From: Bacteroidales bacterium UBA5382
GTDB lineage: Bacteria; Bacteroidota; Bacteroidia; Bacteroidales; Dysgonomonadaceae
Reading direction: 5' to 3'
Length of the DNA stretch: 64,000 nt
Assembly (NCBI GenBank): GCA_002409745.1
Contig: DHOU01000002.1
Location: forward strand, 48,416-112,415
The notes beneath the pieces are model-generated. The model was not told where the DNA came from. It ran no database searches and saw only the letters and a list, made by a program, of their open reading frames with translations. Position 1 is the stretch's first letter. Every line of letters begins with the position of its first letter. Of the stretch, positions 54,183 through 60,459 are shown in pieces. The translations under genes were made by a program, and so were the position numbers.

Positions 54183-55674
54183 AGGAAAAAGAAACGGATT
54201 TCTCCCCATTCGTGTTGAAATCAGCTATTGAAAATTCGACGGGATAGACGTTCTTCCGATCTTCCAATCCTTCCCGAAAAGCATTCACGGCATCCCCTTT
54301 TCCCTTCTTTATGTGCACCTCTTTTTCTTTATCGAAATACACATAACCGATATCGGCGGCTTCGATAAGGGACTTTTCATCCTCCGACAACGGGTCTCCC
54401 GCCCAAGCGCTTTGTATCGCCGCCCGGATATCTTCGTAATAGGCATCCGACTCCACAACCAACAACCCGGTATTTCCATAAGATATGGAATTCACATACG
54501 CGGGATCTTTTGCCTTGTCGGATTCTTTCAAATCGCCGACGGTTATTTTACCGTCATCGGGAAAATCCATGGCCAGGGAAAACAGGATCTTCTTAAAAGC
54601 AAAGACTATCCCGCAATTTTTTGTCATTTCCTTCTCCCGGTACGAAGCGCCGGCGACCGCTTTATCCAACTCGATGCCCATGGAGGCTATTCCCAAGACA
54701 TGCAATTGCCGGTAACTGTAAAATTCCGTACCGTCATTATCCGTTTTAAGAAAATAGTTCTGCTTCGGCCCGGTAGCCATGATTTCGGCGACATACGCAT
54801 CTTCGGCTTCGCGCGAAGGATAAAAAGTCTTGCTTTTCACCGACACCCCATCCGCACTCGCGGTTACGGGATCGAACGTATAACCCGTCATCGCCGGGAT
54901 ATCGACGTTCGATTGGGAGTGCAAGCCAAGCAAGCTTCCCAAATAGATATGGCCTTTGACAGAAGGATTGACAAACAAACGGGAAGTGACAAATTCGAGA
55001 TCCGTCCAACCGGCATTGTACCTCACCCGGGAACTTCCAAAAACAGGAATCCAGGGAGTTCCTATATAATCTTTACGCCCGTATTGCCATATCGGCAATT
55101 GAACGGTTTTCTTATCCGTAACGAACACCACTTCGCCCTCTCTGCCGCCGGCTGCTTTGTTTTTGTCCACGGACAAGGTTAATGTGGCGGATCGATCGCC
55201 CGACAAAGGATGAACGGTAAGCCACGGCGGCGTTTGAGTGATTTCCCAGGGAACATTCGCGGTAAGAGCCAGCGTTTTTGTTTCTCCTGCAACGTTCAGC
55301 GTAACGGATTTCTCTTCCGGTTCAATCACATCGCCACGTCCGGATTGGGTTATTTTTACCGTTACTTTTGCGTCACCGGCAACAACTATCATTTCGCCTG
55401 TCCGCTCCGGAGACTCTTCATTTTGTTCGGCTTTAAGGGTTATCGTCGCCGATTGATCACCCGACAGGGGATCGATTGTAAGCCAATCAGGCTTTTCGAC
55501 TATTCGCCATTTTGCATTGGAGGTAAGAGCGATGGTTTTTTCCTCTCCTTCGGCCTTCAATAAGACGGCCTCTTCGTCGAGTTCAATAAAATCGGTCGGT
55601 TCTTTTTCGCATGACAGTCCTATCATACTGCCTGTTAAAATAAACAGGAAAAACAATAAGCAGTTCTTTTTCAT
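54154..55674 (-). CDS. Lipoprotein with two BACON domains and a cholesterol-dependent-cytolysin-like domain
   Basis: About 506 residues from the ATG at 55674 (a TTG three codons earlier is possible). Lipobox IGLSCEK at 19-25. BACON 1 (about 27-110, WRIVEKPDWLTIDPLSGDQSATITL) and BACON 2 (about 112-200, WEITQTPPWLTVHPLSGDRSATLTL) are near-parallel copies. The remaining ~300 residues match the thiol-activated cytolysin fold: VNPSVKGHIYLGSLL (family: PGALL), then FKKILFSLAMDFPDDGKITVGDLKE and DPAYVNSISYGNTGLLVVES (family: PxYISSVAYGR), ending VYPVEFSIADFNTNGEKSVSFS. The membrane-binding domain 4 with its undecapeptide is absent, so this is a CDC-like protein of the shorter type. Surface pore-forming or adhesin function is inferred. 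Confidence 0.82.
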   Translation of the reverse strand: MKKNCLLFFLFILTGSMIGLSCEKEPTDFIELDEEAVLLKAEGEEKTIALTSNAKWRIVEKPDWLTIDPLSGDQSATITLKAEQNEESPERTGEMIVVAGDAKVTVKITQSGRGDVIEPEEKSVTLNVAGETKTLALTANVPWEITQTPPWLTVHPLSGDRSATLTLSVDKNKAAGGREGEVVFVTDKKTVQLPIWQYGRKDYIGTPWIPVFGSSRVRYNAGWTDLEFVTSRLFVNPSVKGHIYLGSLLGLHSQSNVDIPAMTGYTFDPVTASADGVSVKSKTFYPSREAEDAYVAEIMATGPKQNYFLKTDNDGTEFYSYRQLHVLGIASMGIELDKAVAGASYREKEMTKNCGIVFAFKKILFSLAMDFPDDGKITVGDLKESDKAKDPAYVNSISYGNTGLLVVESDAYYEDIRAAIQSAWAGDPLSEDEKSLIEAADIGYVYFDKEKEVHIKKGKGDAVNAFREGLEDRKNVYPVEFSIADFNTNGEKSVSFSFTLPARNGK

Positions 55675-55770
55675 TGCTTTCAATACATTTAATAACCAGA
55701 GACGTAAGACACAACCGGAGGCGATGCTACACGCGCCACCCCCGGTAAAAAAATCATTTTGGGAACATGT

Positions 55771-56511
55771 TTATTTTTTGTCTGCGGGCTTTTTATTTTT
55801 GTTTTTGCGCCGCTGACGGGCCGTATCGACATAATTATCCATGGCTGTATTCATCTTTGCGATGGTTTCATCATACGGCGCACTGCCGTTGATAAGCGCC
55901 AGGGCATTGATTTGCTCGCAAAGGGCGCGGAAATCGGTCTCCGCTTGTAAACGGGCGGCACGCGCTTCTCCGTTGATGCGTTTCGATTCGCTCGTCGTAC
56001 GCGTTTGCTGATTACCGACAAAAACATCGTTATGCCCCTTTGTATAATTCACCAAATCTAAAAGCCCTACCGACGTCACATGCGGAAGGTATGCCTCACT
56101 CAACATATCGCGCAGCAGATTGTCTAAAGCCGCGCTTTCATCATCCTGCGGCATTTCGGCTATTTCATATCCCCGTCCATACCGGTTGAACACATCCAGC
56201 AACTTTTTCGCTGCCGTCTCTTTCGTCTTATCCATCTCGTAATCGGAATATTCCCTTACCAGATTCCACAGTTTCCGGATACCATAATCCCGCCCTTCCT
56301 CGGCTTCGAACAAGGCCTTCGGGGTTACCTTGCGCTCTTGCGCCAACAATTCATCCAGCGCTTTCAAGGATGTTTGCAGTTTTTCCTTGTGCACTTTCAA
56401 CAATTCCAGTATCTCTGCCGGTAAAAGCAGTAAATACTGAAGCACATCCGTCAGCAACTGAAATACTTGCCAACGGGTAAGACGCGATAAACTCACGATT
56501 TTAAGTTTCAT
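55771..56511 (-). CDS. Helical DUF6261-like protein
   Basis: About 246 residues from the ATG at 56511 (MKLKIVSLSRLTRWQVFQLL), chosen because upstream codons lack family character and run into the repeat array. A four-helix type protein of Bacteroidales: LLKVHKEKLQTSLKALDELLAQERK, DYEMDKTKETAAKKLLDVFNRYGRG, NLLRDMLSEAYLPHVTSVGLLDLVNYTKGHNDVF, ending with a Lys-rich tail (RRKNKNKKPADKK). It fits my memory of the DUF6261 family, often present as several paralogues per genome, function unknown. No signal peptide. Confidence 0.55.
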   Translation of the reverse strand: MKLKIVSLSRLTRWQVFQLLTDVLQYLLLLPAEILELLKVHKEKLQTSLKALDELLAQERKVTPKALFEAEEGRDYGIRKLWNLVREYSDYEMDKTKETAAKKLLDVFNRYGRGYEIAEMPQDDESAALDNLLRDMLSEAYLPHVTSVGLLDLVNYTKGHNDVFVGNQQTRTTSESKRINGEARAARLQAETDFRALCEQINALALINGSAPYDETIAKMNTAMDNYVDTARQRRKNKNKKPADKK

Positions 56512-56711
56512 CTTTCTTTTTATTATAATTATGTTTTCGGATGTCCCTGCTATTCTTTCATCCGGACCGGAAAACCGCTTTAAGCAGGAACAAAACTTGT
56601 TGGCGGAGTACTTCTTCCGGTCGTCGATACCTGATACGCCAGAAAGAGAATAATCAAACCGTTTTTTACCGTTGAAAAAATTTGGGAAGTGCGGAGTGAA
56701 CCCTACAATAG

Positions 56712-56876
56712 CGCGTCCCAAAAGTTGGAAGTGATAAACGAACCCTTAAACAAGGCTTCCCAAAGTTTGGAAATGCTATTTTACCCCTTAAAAAGGACTT
56801 CCCAAAAGTTTTAAGGCCTAAAATGACCTTTAAACAGGATTTCCAAAAAGTTTAATGTATAAAATCGAGCTTAAAA
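56712..56876. repeat. 42-bp tandem repeat, four units
   Basis: Units: 56712-56750 (39 bp), 56751-56792, 56793-56834 and 56835-56876 (42 bp each), with weaker flanking copies on both sides. Each contains a GGNNTTCC-CAAAAGTTT block and a CCTTTAAA block about 21 bp apart. The core AGGACTTC(C/G)(C/G)AAA also appears in the 21-bp array at 23.6 kb (23681-23701), so the arrays may be related. It lies upstream of the DUF6261-like gene. The rest of the 730-bp gap (56877-57201) shows nothing I can name. Confidence 0.82.
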
Positions 56877-57201
56877 CACCTCAAAAAACTTTTTTCATGC
56901 AAAAAAACGGATATTCCTTTCCGGATATGCAAGTAATGTAACGATGTAAAAGGTCGCTTTTCGAGGTCTCTTTGCGATTCGAACGGACGGATCTCCCTGC
57001 ATGAAGGGACGCAGGCGGGGTCATGATAAAAGGCTCCGGTGTTTGAGTGTCTGGTTACGCCTGTTTGCAGTAGCAGGCGCCGTATCGGTACGGCGGATTA
57101 TCGTTGCACATCATCAACTTCTTTTTTTAATCGTATTTACCCGGCAAAATTAGGAGGAAAAAAGCAAATATCAAAATAAATCACGAAAAATAATTTTTAT
57201 T

Positions 57202-57234
57202 CCCGGAGGCGCTTGAAGCAAAGCGCCCCCGGCA
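57202..57234 (-). terminator. Rho-independent terminator after the TonB-C gene
   Basis: CCGGGGGCGCTT pairs with AAGCGCCTCCGG (one mismatch) around TGCTTC, followed on the minus strand by an A/T-rich run ending in TTTTT. Confidence 0.75.
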
Positions 57235-57241
57235 GGAAGCG

Positions 57242-58111
57242 TTATTGTTGTACCAAAGGCGGGATCGGTTCCTCGTCGATGGTAAAATCGATCGGTAAGA
57301 GGCATTTCACGTTCACTTTCTCCCCATCGTTTTCCCCCGGATTCCAGCGCGGCATCAGGCTCAGCACGCGTACCGCCTCCTTGTCGAGCAACGGATGGAT
57401 GCCCTGCACCACTTCGATGTTCGAAATGGTCCCGTCGGCCGCCACGATAAACGAACAAAGAATGCGCCCCTCGATGCCCTGCTGGCGCGCCTCGACGGGA
57501 TAGCGCATCTGATGCTCGATAAACTGCGTCAGCCCTTTTTGCCCGTAGGTGTATTCGGGCATCTTGTCGACAATCGAAAAGACTTCCGATTGCGCGATAT
57601 CGACGTCGGTTTTCGCCGTATTGACCGGCGCCGAACGCCTCGCCCTGGCCGCATTCTTATTCAAGCGGAAGTACATGGGCACGTACGATTTCGTGCGCAC
57701 AATCCGGTCTTTATATTTACCGGGACGCCACGCCGGCATCGCCTTCAGGATGCGTAACGCCTCTTCGTTGAGAAGCGGGTCGGCGTGATGAATCAAGTCG
57801 AAGTCGGTTAGGGTGCCGTCTTCCTCCACCACAAACGTATACACCACTAATCCCTGGAGATTTTGCGCCACGGCTTCGTCCGGATAGCTGAGGTTGCTGG
57901 AGATAAAACGGTGCATCTCGGCCGTTCCGCCCGTAAAAACCGGAGGAATATCCGGATTTTCCACAATTTTTCCGCCTTGAGCCGGCGGCGGCGCGATAAG
58001 GCCGGCCGATGAAGGGGCGGAATGAAAGATGAGGGATGCACCCGATGTTGAAAGAGTTCCGGCCATAACACCGGAGAGAAAAAATGCTATAACAATCTTC
58101 GCAAAATTCAT
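57242..58111 (-). CDS. Exported protein with two tandem TonB C-terminal domains
   Basis: A 289-residue protein with an N-terminal hydrophobic segment (about 5-25) that looks like a cleavable signal, then two TonB_C domains: about 65-150 (ISSNLSYPDEAVAQNLQGLVVYTFVVEEDGTLTDFDLIHHADPLLNEEALRILKAMPAWRPGK) and about 190-275 (IEHQMRYPVEARQQGIEGRILCSFIVAADGTISNIEVVQGIHPLLDKEAVRVLSLMPRWNPG). A true energy transducer has one TonB_C domain after a proline-rich spacer and a membrane anchor linked to ExbBD. Here neither long spacer nor ExbBD exists, so it is more likely a periplasmic binding protein. Confidence 0.88.
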   Translation of the reverse strand: MNFAKIVIAFFLSGVMAGTLSTSGASLIFHSAPSSAGLIAPPPAQGGKIVENPDIPPVFTGGTAEMHRFISSNLSYPDEAVAQNLQGLVVYTFVVEEDGTLTDFDLIHHADPLLNEEALRILKAMPAWRPGKYKDRIVRTKSYVPMYFRLNKNAARARRSAPVNTAKTDVDIAQSEVFSIVDKMPEYTYGQKGLTQFIEHQMRYPVEARQQGIEGRILCSFIVAADGTISNIEVVQGIHPLLDKEAVRVLSLMPRWNPGENDGEKVNVKCLLPIDFTIDEEPIPPLVQQ

Positions 58112-58152
58112 GTGAATATTCTAATTTTTGACCTTTTAATAGGATTGGAAAG

Positions 58153-58160
58153 CAAAGATA
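58153..58160 (-). promoter_or_regulatory. Promoter of the double TonB-C gene
   Basis: TATCTTTG on the minus strand with TTTTTG upstream as -33. It lies about 42 bp from the start codon, in the 335-bp gap between divergent genes (58112-58446), which otherwise holds nothing recognisable. Confidence 0.55.
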
Positions 58161-58420
58161 CGAAATTCATCAAAAATCCGAAAGCAATATGCCCTTTCAA
58201 TTTTGTTTCTAACGACCCCGATTCATCCTGATATTTCATCATCGGGCTTATTCTGAAGACAAATAACCGTTTATAGGCGTTGCGTTAAACCAAGTGCCCT
58301 CGATCGCTGGAAACCCGTTCGCAATTTTCATCCAGCGCTCCCTTTATTCTCTTTCAAAAGAAAAAACAGCATTCGTTTAAAAAATCAGGCGAAATATTTC
58401 GGGACATATGCAAACTTTTT

Positions 58421-58428
58421 TAACTTTG
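58421..58428 (+). promoter_or_regulatory. -7 element (TAACTTTG) that decides the start of the next lipoprotein
   Basis: The consensus box lies inside the longest open frame, so the ATG at 58408 cannot be the start. A transcript beginning near 58435 leaves the ATG at 58447 as first usable codon. Confidence 0.5.
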
Positions 58429-58446
58429 CGTATGAATAAAACGGAT

Positions 58447-58851
58447 ATGTTCAGAAAGTTATATTTCCTTGGCTGCCTTTTGGCGCTGGCGCTCGTATTC
58501 GTTCAATGCCAATCCGATAATAAAGCTTTGCACAAAAAGCTGGCGGACATGGCCGCGAACCTCAATGTGTCGACGCCGACGATGCTCGACGCCAATACGC
58601 GTTTCGACAGCGCGTCGGTCACCCGAGACAATATTTTCCGCTACCATTACACGGTGTTGCATACGTCCGACCCGGATTCAACCGTCACGGCAATGCTCCC
58701 CGGAATGAAAGACCGCATGAAAGGGATGTTCACCACCCATCCCGACCTGCGCATTTTCACCCAAAACAAAGTCTCCATCGAGTATATCTACAGCGACTCG
58801 TTGCAGCACATCATTCAAACAATTACGATTACACCACAAGATTATCAATAA
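58447..58851 (+). CDS. Small uncharacterised lipoprotein
   Basis: About 134 residues from ATG 58447 (MFRKLYFLGCLLALALVFVQCQ); ATG 58432 is an alternative. Lipobox VFVQCQ. The mature part is compact: KALHKKLADMAANLNVSTPTMLDANTRFDSASVTRDNIFRYHYTVLHTSD, ending VSIEYIYSDSLQHIIQTITITPQDY. It has the alpha-beta look of small Bacteroidota periplasmic proteins, but I do not recognise a family. It precedes the GYF/CD225 gene by 15 bp and may be co-transcribed. Confidence 0.75.
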   Translation: MFRKLYFLGCLLALALVFVQCQSDNKALHKKLADMAANLNVSTPTMLDANTRFDSASVTRDNIFRYHYTVLHTSDPDSTVTAMLPGMKDRMKGMFTTHPDLRIFTQNKVSIEYIYSDSLQHIIQTITITPQDYQ

Positions 58852-58866
58852 ATTAAAACAGTCACT

Positions 58867-59439
58867 ATGAACCGATATTTTTACATCGATCACGAAGGGA
58901 AACAGAAAGGTACTTTCTCGCCCGAAGAACTGCGTCTCGAAAACGTACGCAAAGATACTTTAGTCTGGACGCAGGGAATGGAACAATGGGAACGTGCCGA
59001 GGCGGTTGCCGAGTTGCGGTTCCTCTTTACCGAAGCGCGCCCTGTCGAAACGCCCGTTTCGGCGCCGCAAACCGCCTATCCGCAAGCATCGGCACCGCAG
59101 TATGCCCCCGGATCGGCCGCCCAAATGCAGCCGATGCCCAAGACATGGCTCATCGAATCGATTCTGGTGACGATTCTGCCTTTTATCCTTTGCAGCAACA
59201 TTATCAGCTTGCTCGGGATCATCGCCATCGTCTATGCCGCACAAGTCGAATCGTTTTACAACCGCGGCGATTATGCGGCCGCGCTGAACTCTTCGCAATC
59301 GGCTGCCAAATGGACCAAAATCACCTTCTGGATTGCCATTGCATGGATCATACTCCTCATCATCGCCATCATCCTTATTATTGTATTCTTCGGTTCTTTG
59401 ACCGCTTTGCCCGGATTGAGCGACGCTTTGTCGGCATAA
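58867..59439 (+). CDS. GYF_2 - CD225 (dispanin-like) membrane protein
   Basis: A 190-residue protein. The N-terminal GYF_2/DUF4339 domain (1-52) shows YFYIDHEGKQKGTFSPEEL then LVWTQGMEQWERAEAVAEL. A Pro/Ala/Gln linker (about 58-92) is followed by a CD225 domain (about 93-180): TWLIESILVTILPFILCSNIISLLGIIAIVYAAQVESFYNRGDYAAALNSSQSAAKWTKITFWIAI with two membrane segments. CD225 is the domain of eukaryotic interferon-induced IFITM proteins. In bacteria GYF_2-CD225 proteins are common in Bacteroidota, with unknown function. Cytoplasmic GYF domains usually bind proline-rich peptides. Confidence 0.88.
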   Translation: MNRYFYIDHEGKQKGTFSPEELRLENVRKDTLVWTQGMEQWERAEAVAELRFLFTEARPVETPVSAPQTAYPQASAPQYAPGSAAQMQPMPKTWLIESILVTILPFILCSNIISLLGIIAIVYAAQVESFYNRGDYAAALNSSQSAAKWTKITFWIAIAWIILLIIAIILIIVFFGSLTALPGLSDALSA

Positions 59440-59458
59440 CCTAAAATAGTCCTATAAA

Positions 59459-59923
59459 ATGATAGAAGAAGATAACGACTACCGCCAAGAGAGCGATCAC
59501 ACGCCCGGAGATGCGTGGAACGATCAGGAAAACCGGGAAACAAACGGGCCTGCGACGCCTCCGCCGCCCCCGCCCGTGAATCCGGCCTACGAACAGACCG
59601 GCTTTTATTCACAAGGCGAGGAAGATATTCCGCCTATGAGGCCCAACTCGTGGCTGTGGCAGTCGATTGTGGTAACCATCCTCTGCTCACGGCTGTTCGG
59701 CATCATCGGCATTGTCAACGCCGTACAGGTGAACTCGTTTTACGATCAGGGAAAGTACGCGGATGCCCAACGCATGGCGAAAAGGGCGAAAACATGGGCT
59801 ATCGTCGGGATTGTATGTGGGATTGTCATCTTTATCGCGGCGATGATTGCTTTTATGATGGGCGATTACAGCGCCACGTTCGAGAGCATCATGCAAGATA
59901 ATTCGAGCATTTACAACTACTAA
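59459..59923 (+). CDS. CD225/dispanin-family membrane protein
   Basis: A 154-residue paralogue of the CD225 half of the preceding gene without the GYF domain: a disordered, Pro-rich N-terminus (PATPPPPPPVNPAYEQ), then NSWLWQSIVVTILCSRLFGIIGIVNAVQVNSFYDQGKYADAQRMAKRAKTWAIVGIVCGIVIFI. Its proline-rich stretch is a plausible ligand for the neighbouring GYF domain, which would make the two a complex; that is inference. It is 19 bp after the first gene and 8 bp before the DUF2752 gene. Confidence 0.87.
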   Translation: MIEEDNDYRQESDHTPGDAWNDQENRETNGPATPPPPPPVNPAYEQTGFYSQGEEDIPPMRPNSWLWQSIVVTILCSRLFGIIGIVNAVQVNSFYDQGKYADAQRMAKRAKTWAIVGIVCGIVIFIAAMIAFMMGDYSATFESIMQDNSSIYNY

Positions 59924-59931
59924 CCGCTTCC

Positions 59932-60318
59932 TTGTCGACCATCGGTAAAAAGATCGTGTTAATTGCTGCGGCCTGCCTGTTTTTACTGGCCGCAGCGGTT
60001 ATTTTTTACCGCTTCGATCCGGCCGAGACGGCGTTGTTTCCCAAATGTTTCTTTCTGTCGGCAACCGGCTATGAGTGTCCCGGTTGCGGTTCGCAGCGGG
60101 CCGTTCACGACCTGCTTCACCTGCGCATCCGATCGGCTTTCCGCCACAACGCATTTATGTTGCTGGCGCTGCCGTATATTTTCCTGGGCATTTATCTGGA
60201 ATACCGGGGCGGGAAGCGGCGTTTTCCCCGCATCGCCCGCACGCTCTATGGCGCCACGGCCGCAATCGTCGTGTTAGTGGTCATCGTGGCCTTCTGGATT
60301 CTGCGAAACATCCTCTGA
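59932..60318 (+). CDS. DUF2752 membrane protein
   Basis: A 128-residue protein with three hydrophobic segments. The DUF2752 signature GYECPGCGSQRAVHDLLHLRIRSAFRHNAFMLLALPY (about 47-83) includes the conserved CxxC and His. No ATG is available before this motif; the frame is entered by TTG at 59932 or GTG at 59956, and the GTG has a weak purine-rich stretch upstream. The cluster GYF-CD225, CD225, DUF2752 recurs in Bacteroidota and suggests a shared membrane function. Confidence 0.82.
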   Translation: MSTIGKKIVLIAAACLFLLAAAVIFYRFDPAETALFPKCFFLSATGYECPGCGSQRAVHDLLHLRIRSAFRHNAFMLLALPYIFLGIYLEYRGGKRRFPRIARTLYGATAAIVVLVVIVAFWILRNIL

Positions 60319-60329
60319 CGCTCCGCTTA

Positions 60330-60353
60330 GTCGCCGGTCGCCAGTCGCCGGTC
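60330..60353. repeat. 7-bp GTCGCC(G/A) tandem repeat
   Basis: Three and a half units (GTCGCCG GTCGCCA GTCGCCG GTC) in the convergent gap between the DUF2752 gene and uvrA. Confidence 0.6.
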
Positions 60354-60371
60354 TTTAGACCTTTGACTTTA

Positions 60372-60459
60372 TTCGCTCATTTGCACATTCGCTCATTCGC
60401 AAATCTGCTAATCTGCTAATCTGCTAATTGGCTAATTGGCTAATTAGCTAATTAGCTAA
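60372..60459. repeat. 8-bp tandem repeat array overlapping the uvrA stop codon
   Basis: From 60404 the array is TCTGCTAA three times, TTGGCTAA twice, TTAGCTAA twice, without slips to 60459. Degenerate units (TCGCTCAT, TTGCACAT, TCGCTCAT, TCGCAAAT) continue the same 8-bp phase back to about 60372. The uvrA stop (TAG on the minus strand, 60448-60450) and the codons for its last residues lie inside the two TTAGCTAA units. Confidence 0.85.

Noticed and set aside
53943..54209. 88-codon minus-strand frame
   Set aside because: Opposite the toxin remnant and the NigD-like 3' end; no family features.
54313..55182. 289-codon plus-strand frame
   Set aside because: Antisense to the BACON/cytolysin-like gene, Arg/His-rich shadow.
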